From the NCBI GenBank assembly GCA_948146395.1, contig OX411558.1:33589350-33653349 (forward strand): a stretch of 64,000 nt of DNA, in the 5' to 3' direction. Positions 10,730 to 23,000 of the stretch are shown piece by piece (position 1 is the first letter of the stretch; each line of letters begins with the position of its first letter). Under the pieces are notes generated by a model, which was not told where the DNA came from, did not search any database, and worked only from the letters and a program-made list of their open reading frames with translations. The DNA comes from Fragum whitleyi (lineage: Eukaryota > Mollusca > Bivalvia > Cardiida > Cardiidae). A program made the position numbers and the translations under genes.

Positions 10730-11490
10730 AGCTCCACTGGCTGAAAGCCACTGGGGCTATTGTCATGGCGTTGTGTCCGTCGTGCGTCCGTCCGTGCGTC
10801 CGTGCGTGCGGTCGTAAACTTTTTCTTTAAAAATCTTCTTCTCAGAAACTACTGAATGGATTTCAACCAAACTTCACAGGAATGATCCTTGGGTGACCCT
10901 TTTTCAAAGTTGTTCAAGAAATTTTGATCCAATGAAAAACATGGATTTAATGGGCGTGGCTAATTTCCAAATATGGTAAAAAGTGACTTTTCTCAGGTTC
11001 TAATTGATGGATACCAATTAAATTTCACATGAATGATCCTTGGGTGCCCCTTTATCAGTCTACAAAAAATTATTGAAATCAGATGAAAATTGTGTATTTT
11101 ATGGGCGGAGGTCATTTCTCCATATGTTATATAGTGGAAACTTTGAAAATCATTTTCTGAGAATCTAAGTGATAGATATCAACCAAATTTTACATGAATG
11201 ATCCTTGTGTGACCCTTTATCAGTCTACCAAAGATTATTGCTATCGGATGAAAAATGTGTATTTTATGGGCGGAGGTCATTTCCACTATATGTTATATAG
11301 TGGAAACTCTGAAAATCATTTTCTCAGAATGTAACTGATGGATATCATTCAAACTTCATTAGTATGATCCTTGGGTGATCCATTATCATGCAGCCAAAAA
11401 TTATTGTCATTGGATGAAAAAATATGTCTTTTATGGGCGGAGGTCATTTCTCTATATTTTATAATGTTGGAGACTTTGAAAATCATTTCA
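10730..11490 (+). mobile_element. Tandem-repeat MITE with AGCTCCACTGGC start
   Basis: Begins AGCTCCACTGGCTGAAAGCC, then GTCCGTCGTGCGTCCGTCCG. Internal units repeat about every 148-168 bp: ATGATCCTTGGGTG at about 10882, 11032, 11195 and 11363, each followed by ATGGGCGTGGC or ATGGGCGGAGGTCATTTC. No coding sequence. The right end is not clearly defined. Same architecture as the elements at 6830 and 33050. Confidence 0.7.
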
Positions 11491-11741
11491 ACATCAGTAA
11501 AACCCAAAATATCTAAAAAATCTAGTCAAAACTTAGATTTGCTATTACAAGAAATTCAAGCCTGTGGAGCGACACAAGCCATTCATGGCTTTCTAGTTTT
11601 CAAAATGAATTTAGAATAAAGATGATAAGATGTGATTGCTTGTCTGTGCTGGCTATCTTAATTGATGTTTGTCGAAATACAGAATCTATCCACTTGTGGG
11701 AAGACAAGTAAATCCTGAATTTCTTCTTGTCTAGATATAAA

Positions 11742-12017
11742 GGCCGCCACCATAGCGCAGTTGGTTAGGCATAAGACTTCCAATCTGGAAGTCGTGGGTT
11801 CGATCCCCGGTGGCGGCAAATATCCTTTCCGACGTTTGTCTCTCACCAATGGGTAGATAATCGTAAACCTATGTGAGATAGCAGTCGGAGGCTAGGAAAG
11901 GATGTAATGGTAGTACAGGTGAGAGAAATACCAGGAATCCATTGTTAGGTGCTCCGGCCGCCGCGATATAACTGAAATAATGTTGAAAGCGGCGTTAAAC
12001 TCCATTCAATCAATCAA
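11742..12017 (+). mobile_element. tRNA-derived SINE, family A, full length
   Basis: 276 bp with a perfect 15-base target duplication (TTGTCTAGATATAAA at 11727-11741 and 12018-12032). The head is tRNA-like, with A box TAGCGCAGTTGG and B box GGTTCGATCC, closed by GCCGCCA/TGGCGGC. The body has TCTCACCAATGGGTAGATAA, then AGAAATACCAGGAATCCATT, and the tail is GTTGAAAGCGGCGTTAAAC with (ATCA)n. Other copies are at 22327, 24698, 36892, 44843 and, reversed, 47062. The tRNA part is a SINE head, not a tRNA gene. Confidence 0.9.
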
Positions 12018-12032
12018 TTGTCTAGATATAAA

Positions 12033-13997
12033 ATAACTTGTCCGCATAATAGAAATTAAATCCATTTTGAGAAGACATGGTCTTTTACAGAAGAAAATGC
12101 TGAACTCCAGCAATTTCTTCATTAAAAACAATTTTTCATACAATTTGGTATTAATATTTCAATAATTACATATATTTAGTACCATTCTGATCTTTGTCCT
12201 GGTATATACTTGTCCATGGACAAGTGGCATAGAAAAAAGTACTTGTCTGCAGGTAGGAAAACCTGTGTTGGACGAATCAGGCATGGGAATTCCACACCCC
12301 TGACAATTTTGCTGTGAATAGCATGAGAACAGTTAAAATATAGTAAGCCATCAAAACCTTGTAAACTCAGCTCAATCAAATTTGTACTTCAATGTAATGT
12401 CTGCCGGATGATACTGTCTGAATGAAAAATTACAACGTTTCAAGTTTGTTCAAATGCGAAAAAGCTTCTCAACCTTTCCAGTCATTGTGCTTAATGGATT
12501 TTCATAAAGAGATGAAGAGAGTATTTGTTAAAAATTTTCATGTACATGTAGTTTCATTTCTCCAGGAAATTATTAAGTTCCCTTTTCAAATCTAATATTC
12601 TGACATGAAAATGTTAAGATTTCTTCATAAAAAGATAGATTTATAATGGAACTATTTTGTGTGCAAGTTTAAAAATAAAACTGCTTACTCCAAATTATTT
12701 TCATTGTGGAATAAAACCAAGTTTTCAGGCAATTGGAATGCACAGATATTCAGGGACTAAACAAAAATTAAATTATTCAAATGAGATGAATTTTACAGAA
12801 ATAAATCTCATTCCATGTGACTATCAATTTTAGAAAGGTCTTGCTATATACACTTTAATTATATACTATGATAAATACTAAGTTTAATAGATAAAAGTCA
12901 ATGCTTACACAGAGAGGAATCAGGTCATAACTTTTTGATTTGTGTCAAAGTTTTCAAGTGATTGTGTGTTTTACAATTAGGTGTTAAAACACACTTTTGA
13001 AAAATTTTGATGAATATTATTTGTTTGACAAAACTCACCAACAATGACTGACATGGGAAATGACAAACTTCAGAATGTGAGTAAATTATTTCTGGGTGAT
13101 TGATCCATATAATCGGATAGTGAAATTTACTATCTGGATGTCAAATTGAAAAAAGATTGTCAAAGAAAGCAGATGAAATTACAACTTATATCTTAAGGAA
13201 AAGCTAGTGTGTATGTAAATTTCTGTTATTGCTTATATCAATTTAGAAAAATAATAGATTATTACCAAGACCATAAATTAAACCAATTGTTACAGTAAGG
13301 CTGAACATATAAACAATCAAAATGGTCATCTTAAGACTTAAGGAAGTTGAATGTGTATCTGGAGCTTATTTTCCTTTCCATAGGACTTGATGTAATCCAG
13401 AGTTTCAGAAAAGGTTTATTTTCAAGATGTCACAATTTCTGTCAGCCTGTTGTCATTGTTTTCACAACACAATCCTGCTGTAGACAAAATTTTCACTGAC
13501 AGTTTAGACGTGGATCAGCCAGCAAAGAGGTGCCATCTGATTTTAGCCTTCACTGCCTGTTGACTACCTCATTATTGTTGCAAAAAGACTGGGTTGAGTC
13601 CAAATATTGGCAATTTGTTAGAAACAGAATTTCATTTCAGCTGGAAAAAAGTATATCATAATGCAAATTAACGCATAATAGCTTGAACTTGGATTGGGGC
13701 CTTCAGAAGAAATTTTGCTTTTGAAACATTGAAAGAAAAGGAGAAATTTTAAGTCACAAAATGTGTTCTGAACATTTCATGTAGCAATTGTACAATCGTT
13801 TCCATAAGTATATACATGTATACATTGTATCATTTTACTTTTCCTTCTGACTGAATCACAAATGTAAAATAGTCACTGCAAGTTTTGCAGCCTTTAAGTA
13901 TATTATAATTAGAATTATAATTTAGTTAGATTTTATGATTAAGTATATTTTATGAATTTGTTATATATATTTTAATGTAAGTTAAATGTATATTTTC
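12033..13997. other. Intronic sequence upstream of the first coding exon
   Basis: AT-rich with no recognisable gene or clear repeat. Taken as the 3' part of intron 1, ending in the TATTTTCAG acceptor before exon 2. Confidence 0.4.
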
Positions 13998-13999
13998 AG

Positions 14000-14068
14000 A
14001 GCCATTAATCAAAAAAGCTAGAAACATGAGTGCTTACAACCTTAATCAACAGGCTGGGACCCGGGGCA
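14000..14068 (+). CDS. CTNNB1: Beta-catenin exon 2 (start codon)
   Basis: Acceptor TATTTTCAG|A. It carries 26 bases of 5' UTR and then ATG at 14026 with A at -3. It codes [14 protein letters not shown] and ends in phase 1 at GTAAGT. No in-frame stop precedes the ATG inside the exon, so an upstream start cannot be excluded from this exon alone. The position of the ATG close to an exon end matches the vertebrate gene. Confidence 0.88.
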
Positions 14069-17000
14069 GTAAGTATGATGTATATACAGTCAAATATCTT
14101 TACGTCGAATGTCCATAAGACGTAGCTATCTCTACGTCGAAGTATTTTTCAAGTCCCGATCTATTTACTCTTTATTTCTATGTATTTCAACCTCCATACG
14201 TCGTTATCCATTGCTCGAATATTTTCCGTACGTCGAACCAATTTCAAGGTCCCATCACTGTTGTTTGTGTGCATTCACACCTCTTTCCGACGAACGTCAA
14301 CCTTGATTGATGAAAATTGCAATCGAGGTAGTTTTTCACACATTCGACCTGTCAACCACAGTCATTGACACGCGCGATCTCAGTATTGAATATCGATTGT
14401 TTACCTGATTGGGTTTGTTTGTTTGTGACAGATATAGAATGTAAAAAGTTAGGAGATTTATTGTTTTGAAATGAAAATGGACAGAAATGCATAGGACCTA
14501 CGACGTTTAATTTGTAATTCTCATTGATAACGGAAGCATGTAAAGCCGATGCCACTCGGGACTTGATTGGTGAAGTACTCGGTAGACACGGGGGTATAGC
14601 CATCAACATCGACCAACATGACGTACCAAAGGAAGGACTGGGTAACCAATCCGAGAATGATTTGTTCAGGAAATTATATATACAGAAATCATTATCAGAT
14701 ATGTTTTTGCGGCTTGAGAAATGTAAACCTCTAACACAAAAGTCATTGTCTCATAGATCTAATAGTAAATGAAAGGCTTGTTTGAATATTTCAGCTATGT
14801 GATTTAGATGTATGCTTTATATGATGTTTATAAACAAACAAAAATGTAAATAAAAACAAGTATCATCTTTTATATTCGATTAATTCATCACGCTAATCAA
14901 ATACGTCCGTTATTTCGCCACCAGTTTCGGTCGTACCTAAGTGTAATGATGGCCGCATACGTCTCCGTCCCGAAGATTGCCTTTATCTCTTCGTCGAACT
15001 TTCTATACGTCGAAGTTTTTTGGTGAGTCCCCCGAAGTTCGACATATAGATATTCCACTGTAGTTCAAAATAAAGAAAGAATAAGATGCAGGAAAGATGT
15101 AAAGATTTCAATAATAGAGCAATAAACTGTTGTAGAATTGTCTCATGAAGGAAATTCAAATAGGACCTAGAATAATTATTATAGGACTTCATTGAAAAAT
15201 AAAGGTTTTAGACTTGCTTTAACTTCCCTTGTAACTACACATCCACCAGTCCCTTTCATTCAATGCAAAATTTGACAATGAACTTCTTGCAATGCAGAAC
15301 TTCAGGGCCCAAGGTTATTAACTTTTCTCAGGCTCAGGCTCAATTTCCTCTAATTTTGAATCAAAATAAATGTATGAAAATAAAAGATGATATTCATAAG
15401 TTCTTATTTACAACAACTTATTAGTATCATCTTTTATGTTAATACATTAAAATGAGTAATAAAACAGAATTACGGCTTTAATTTCAAATTGAAATTTGAG
15501 AAAATTTTGAATTGAGCCTGAGAAAAGTTTTTTAACCTCGGGCCCAGAGATTGATTCTGTGTAAAAAAATCATTGTCTTTTTATGGTGACTAAAATGTAG
15601 GTTGCAAAAATGGGAGAATGCTTTATGATAGGGAATTCATCAAGATCGCAATTTATTGGAGACTTTGGTTCAGATCTACCTCTGAAGTCGTCAATTACAT
15701 TTGAATTGAAGATTAGTCTGTTTACAAGGAACCTTGAAAAAAGGCAAATGCAGCTAAGCTACACATTTATTTAATAATATTTATAACTTGTAACTTGTTA
15801 TCAAGTTGTATAGATAGCACAGTTGGAGGCACATGAGATTAAAAATTGATCACTGTTCGGGGTTTTCCCTCTATGTTCAAAACTGGGGGTCATTTTGCCA
15901 CATTATGGCCCCCTTTAAACTAGATAAAGAATGTTTCATTGACAATTTTGGGGGTCAAATTCAAAGAAACGGGGTCATGAAAAACCCTGACTGTTATATT
16001 ATAAAGGGATTGCATTTAATTTGTGGATGCATTGATAAGTCTAACTCTTAGAATCAAAGTTTAGGGTCATTAAACTACCCTGTAATACCTCTCTTTCCAT
16101 ATATTGTATAAAGCCTGAATGTTGTGTGTATTTACAGTTGGCCCTGGTGGTAACTACATGGACATCTCGGACATGCCTATGGAGAGTAAGGAACAACAGA
16201 CCCTAATGTGGCAGCAGAACCAATATATGGGAGATTCAGGGATCCAGTCAGGGGCCACAACTCAGGTCAGTGATAACACAACACATTGTATTGAAGGCAT
16301 GGAGAGTCATATCGTAAATGGACCATCATAATGTCGTACTTAAAGCTTGAAGCAGACTGAATGATTTACATTGATATTCCCCATCGATATGACAAATTGA
16401 ATTTATCCAACAACTCTTTGATTACTTGATTAATCAGTGCTTATTTCAAGATGCACAATCAATACCAAGTAAGAAAGAGAAAGGGAAAGTATTGATAACT
16501 ATATCTATGCTCTTGTTACATTTTGTGATAACTGTGGCATTTTTGAAGCCATTCTTTCAAACTTGGCACACATGGTGACTATAAAAGCAACTTATACTAT
16601 AATTAGTATATATATTAACTCAAAGGTAGTTGTGCAAATTGTGCCTCTGACTTTTTATCCCCCAACCTGTGCTTAGCAGCCAAACCAAGGCTCTGTGAGG
16701 GTCTTGTTTTACAAAAATTAACAAATATAAATGGAGGTGCACAGGTAAATGCATGCTGATAGTCACAGTAACCTGTGGTGAATAATTATTCCATGTTATG
16801 TATGTGATTGTTTATCATTTATAGGTGAACTAAGTGTATTATTATTGTAGGCCCCCTCCATCAGTGGTAAGAGTCATGTGGATGACATGGATGAGCCAGG
16901 GAGTCTGGACCCAGCCTCCAGAATGATGTTTAACTGGGCTGACCAGGGAATGGGGCCACAAGGATTCACACAGGAACAAGTAGAAGGTAGGACATTAAAA

Positions 17001-20000
17001 TTGACAGTCACCTGTTTATGTCCTTAAGCCTAGGTCTGGTAAGGCCACGCATAAGTGAACATTGCTGAGATAAAACTTTGTACAAAAAAACTATAAGCAA
17101 AAAGACTGTCTTATTCTGTCTGTCTTCCTGCAAAAAATAGACAAACTTGAGATTGCATTATTTTAAGTCTATACTTTAAGATACAATGCTGAGAATTAGC
17201 ATGAAGATGAAAGAAACCCCCTAAATTCTTCTATCCTTATCCCTTTGCATAAGTTTACTGGTAGCTCAGTCTGTAATATGTTTGGGTATCAATCCTGTGG
17301 TTTTGTGTTTGATACCCAGCTGATCTATTTTAATCTGAGCTAGTAGTCCTCATGACATGCATCATTTGTGTCCCATAGGGGGAGTGAAATGTAGTACATT
17401 TGAGCAAGATTAGTGGCTTGGATGAAATGTGGTTGTACTGGTGTTTTGCTGCAGCATGCATTTACTTTAACTCAGAAATCATTAACAACCATTGTATTTC
17501 AGACATGAATCAACAGTTAAATCAGACCCGATCTCATCGTGTAAGAGAGGCTATGTTCCCAGAAACCTTAGAAGATGGACTACAGATTCCATCAACACAA
17601 ATCCACCCTGACCAGCCCACAGCTGTACAACGATTAGCAGAACCTTCACAGATGCTGAAACATGCCGTCGTCAATCTTATCAACTACCAAGATGATGCAG
17701 ATCTGGCTACCAGAGCTATCCCAGAGCTTACAAAGCTTCTCTGTGATGATGATCAAGTTGTTGTCAGTCAAGCCGCAATGATGGTGCATCAGCTTTCAAA
17801 GAAAGAAGCCAGTCGTCAGGCCATCATGAACTCTCCACAGATGGTGGCAGCCCTGGTACGCGCCATGAGTAACACAAATGATATGGAGACAACACGCTGT
17901 GCAGCTGGTACCCTACACAATCTGTCCCATCATAGACAGGGACTCCTGGCTATCTTTAAATCTGGAGGTATTCCAGCCCTCGTTAAACTGCTGAGGTGAG
18001 CTTTACCCCAGATTATCCCATACTGTTTTTGGAAACTTGAGACTAGTCCAAATTGATAGGTTGCAGAAGGCATTTAAATATGGGTTCAGATTTTATAGAA
18101 ACCATCCATTATGATAGAAAATTTATGGCAAAAGAAGACATGAGTTGTTACAAGCAATTTCTTGTTTAATAATTTCACAATGTTTCCTCAACAAATTTAA
18201 GTTTGGAATAATTGGCTCAACAGTTTCAGTTTGGTAAGGATAGTGAAGTGATTGAAATTGCCTGTTTTACATCAAGGTTCTACATATGTTTGAAGCCATT
18301 ATTATATTCATTATTCCTTTCACAGTAATCCAGTTGAGTCCGTGTTATTCTACGCTGTTACCACATTACACAATCTACTACTACATCAAGAGGGATCCAA
18401 GATGGCTGTCCGTCTTGCAGGAGGTCTTCAAAAGATGGTGGCCCTCTTACAGAGAAATAATGTCAAATTTCTGGCCATAACTACAGACTGTCTCCAGATA
18501 TTGGCATATGGAAACCAGGAAAGCAAAGTAAGCATATTAGTATTGTTGAAATCCTATTTGTTAATGTAGTAATATATAATCAAAGTACTGAAAGTACTGA
18601 TAAGTTGGAATGCGTACGAGAGACCTCAAGCTTCTAACGAAGCTGACGCCCCCCGCCCACCACAGGTGATCACATAATACGTATCGTCTTTTGACGGGCG
18701 TATATAAATCAATGTATTTCAACAACGAGAGGCGCTAAAACCTCTGAATCGCTATACAGCCCTGAATCTGATGAAAGAAAAATGATAACAAGAGGGCCAG
18801 AATGACCCTAAACCGCTCACCTGAATTCGATTAGTCCAATGGATCTTATCCAAGAAACTTTCTGGCAAAGATTCATTCAAATTTGCCTAATTGTTGAAGA
18901 GAAGACAAAATTCGAATTATAAGCTGTCATAATAGACCCTGTCAACCCATTCATTACAGAGGAGACTCAAAATTAGCCCTACCCTGCCACGCCCATATTT
19001 ATGGGCTAATGACAATTTTGCCAACAATATTTGAAGTGGATCATCAAAGAAAATCTGCTCAGTGGTTCAGGAGGAGATGCCGTTCAAATATTTTGGGCTC
19101 AAAATAAGCCCCGCCCTGCCATACACATATTTTTTGGCCAATTAGAATATAGCGACAATTTTGAAGAGGGTCACATTCTGGAAAAATTTCATTGAAATTG
19201 GCCCAGCGGTTTAGGGGAAGAAGTCTTAAGAAAGTTGACGACGGACGACGGAGTCAGGATGATCATAAAAGCTCCTCTTGAGCATGTTGTGTTCAGGTGA
19301 GCTAAAAAAGAAGAAAATGATACGGATCATACAGCCGACTAATGGACGCACAGGGAAACACTTATACACTCAAAACATTTTTTTTTATTATTTTTCGAAT
19401 GACTTCTGCTCCATTTGAGTTATCAATTACATTTTTAATTAAAAGTGTCGCAAAGGGGACCTCAACAAGTAATTTGTCCATGATGAAAAGATATTTTCTC
19501 AGGGAAGTCTTTTAATTCATGAGTTGGAATCTCAAGACAATTTTTGGACGAAGTTCAATTATGATTTTGACCTTTATGACTCCAAAATTGGGCACTTTCT
19601 CGGGTCATCAATAAATTTTATGATTTGGGTCAATTGGTTGTTCAGTCAGAGTGGAAACTGTTTAAATTTACTGATGACTGTGACATGTATGACCCCGAAA
19701 CAATAGGGCATTTCTTTGGGTCATGGGCAATTTTTGTGTAAAGTTTCGTCATTGCAGGTCAATTGCTTCTCCGTTTATCTAGCGGAAAGCAAAAGGTCAA
19801 TAGACTGAGAGACAGACATGATGAAATCAATATATGCTACTCTACTTCTGAGTTGGGGGTACAGTTAATAACATCGTGAAATTGATAAGGTGAACGATTT
19901 TGGAACGATTTAGGCATGATGTTGAATGAGTGAGCTGAGCGAGTTTTGAGTGAAATTTAAAGGAGGGAATTCAGTGTCGCTTATTTTGTTCAGGATGAAC

Positions 20001-23000
20001 AAAATTAGCGATATATAAAACCTATATAAAATATGCATAAAAGTTCAATCAATAGCTTTCTTTATCGCCAAGAACCAATCAGACGCTTTTAATTTCAATT
20101 ATGTCAGTGAAATCGCAATTGGTTCTTGCTTAATTTATTTTGAATGTACATGTTGAGCTTATTTTTTTAATAACTTTGAGCGTTTTTGAATGGTTTGAGT
20201 GAGTGTTTGGAATGAATCAATCGAGCGCTGAGTGAGCGATTAAGAATGTTTTTTATTGAGATGAATGTCAATTTCACGATGTAACTAACTGTATGGTGGT
20301 GCTCTTAAACGTGTTGATGTGAAGAAAACAACTTGAACTAGTTGGTTTGTTTCAAATGGCAATTTGTCTTGGTGATAAATGCAAATGGGCAAAGATATTC
20401 ATAATTCAATAAAAGATAGGGTGGCAAGGGTTTATGTGAATGAGTATTGTGGTTTTACAATGAAACATTCATGTAAATAACTGCAATATGACGAAAAAAA
20501 AACCGACAATAAGTTGTAAAAATATCTATTAACTTTAAAAGTGTATCATCACTTTAAGAAAAGATTTTTATTTTGTAGGTTAGACAGAAATTTATAATAT
20601 AACACCTTGTCAATAGAAGGTCGTTCAGAAAGAGAAACTATACCTTTAAAAGAAGCTATAACATAATTCTACGAAAAACAGGTCGCGACCTTACCGAATA
20701 AGCAGATCACGTGGTTGGTCTGTGCTATTGCTACAATACTGAGAAAACAGATAGCGACAATACCAAATAAGCAGATCGCGTGATTGACTAGTGCTATTGT
20801 CAATTTGCTGACCGTATTGGGTTTGACTTATCACATGATTTCCAAATATAGTAATGCAAACATGTGATACTAATATATTCGTACGCGATTTTCCATAAAT
20901 ATCGTTTTAAACATAAATAAGCGTGTTAAAAATGTACGTGAAGTGATAGTTGTGTAATTGTACAGCATTTTTACTTTTTGATGAAATAAACTGTATGTCT
21001 TTGTCAAGTTGAGATATACAAAATAGGCCGAAATGTATTCACATCCTGTTCACGTGATATGTGTTCTCAAGAAACACGAAATGAAATTACCTTGTGTTCA
21101 TTTTGCGGTTTTGTTAAATCTAAGTTGGAATTGCTCCGCATTCCAACTTAAAAATCATTGTTAGCTTGTTATACATTATAAACATATGTTTTTCCACTAG
21201 GCCATGTACATTGCGTTGTAAGATACTTACATGCAAATACTAGGAGCTAAATACCAATCCAGTACAATGGAAATACCAAATAGGGGTTTATATTTCAAGC
21301 AGATATCTTTTCTGACTAACAATATTTACTATGAAGTGTAATTGTATATATTATTAATTAAGTTATCTATAGCAATTACAGTTGACACCAAAAAAGCATT
21401 AATTCAAGAATTTCTGCTGAAATTAAATTTAACAAAAAGTCGTTCTAAGATTTCATTGGTGTAGTTCAATATGGAAGTGGCTGATTGATCCACAAAGACA
21501 CAATTATGAAATAGAATGTCATTGAATCAAAGAGATGAAATAAACTATTCATTTTAATTGTCAATGGTATTTTATAATTTTGTGTAACTGTTAATTATTC
21601 TATTACAGCTGATCATTCTAGCTAGTGGTGGTCCGGGAGAACTTGTTCGTATAATGAGGTCATACACCTATGAGAAGCTCCTGTGGACTACATCTAGAGT
21701 CCTGAAAGTTCTGTCAGTCTGTCCAAGTAACAAGCCTGCCATTGTAGAAGCAGGTAAGCTGGCATACATTATTTATGTTTAGAGGATATAACTGGCTGCT
21801 TAGGAGAAAATGAAAGTATTGCTATAGTTTTGATGTCATCTTTGACATCATATTGTGGAATCATATTTGATCCAGTGTGTGACATTTCCAACAATTTGAA
21901 ATGTTTGTGAGGTGCAAACACTGAGAAATGAAGACAGCCACATACTGTAAATATAAAATTACCTGATGGTCTACAGATACTTCGAGACCTTATCTGTCTA
22001 CTAAGGGCATAGAAAGGACTCTGGTCAGACTATGTGGATGCACAGGCCAATCAGAGCCTAAACTTTGCACATATTTGTAATTGTTGGAAATTGTGAGCTC
22101 ATTTCACAAGACATTCCCTCAAAAGGGAAGAATTGCCTGTTTAGACCTACAGTGTGATCTTATCTACATCATGTATTTCTAGAATTTGATCTGTATGTAT
22201 CTTTTGAAAACCTAAATCAATAGTTAGATGTACAAGAACTAAGTATAAGAATAAATGTAGAATAAGCATTTTCATCTAGGGTTCATTCATGAGAAATCCG
22301 AACTTAGTTTGTCATTATTCTGTTATAGCTGCGGTCACAGTGCAGTTGGAAGCGCATCAGACTGTCAATCAAGAGGTCCCGGGTTCAATCCCCGACGGCA
22401 GCACTCATTTTTTTCCGACTATTTTTCTCTCACCAATTGGTTGATAATCATAGACCTATGTGAGAAAGCAGCTGGACAATAGGAAAGGGTGTGGTGGTTG
22501 TACTGGTGAGAGAAATACTAGGAAACCATTGTTAGGTGCTCCAGCCGCGTAATATAACTGAAAAATGTTGAAAGCGACGTAAAACTCCATTCAATCAATC
22601 AGTCATTATTCTGTTATTACAGGTGGTATGCAGGGTCTAGGGATGCACCTTGGTCATGGAAGTCAGAGACTTGTACAGAACTGTCTGTGGACATTAAGGA
22701 ATTTATCTGATGCAGCCACAAAATGTGTAAGTTATCTCATAATATTCAATGTTCATCACCCCTTATTCACAAAATGATAAGGTCAGAAAGAGCAAGCTAA
22801 AAGAAACTATAAATTTTACAAATTAAGTGATTTTAAAGTTCTATATAGATGAATTGTCATAGTGCCTACTAATTGAAGAAATTCATATTGTATGTGCTTT
22901 TTCACTTATGATTGTAAGCTAAGCTGGGTGGGTGAGCCTCGTCATGATAAATTCTCCCAACCTTGACCAGATAACATTGATATTTTAAGATACTGACATG

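Noticed and set aside
11742..11816. Apparent tRNA gene with A and B boxes
   Set aside because: It is the head of a SINE: the body, (ATCA)n tail and a 15-base target duplication follow, and similar heads occur at 22327 and 36892.
14524..14772. 82-codon frame as a real gene
   Set aside because: It lies inside a Tigger-like element in intron 2, has no recognisable domain, and may only be transposon debris.
17400..17999. Single 199-codon frame as a separate gene
   Set aside because: It is beta-catenin exon 5 plus in-frame intron sequence on the left. The real exon is 17503-17995 by splice sites and homology.
20676..20815. Two imperfect copies of a ~70 bp segment (AATAAGCAGATC, GTGCTATTG)
   Set aside because: A local imperfect duplication in intron 6 with no terminal structure. 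Not enough to call an element.
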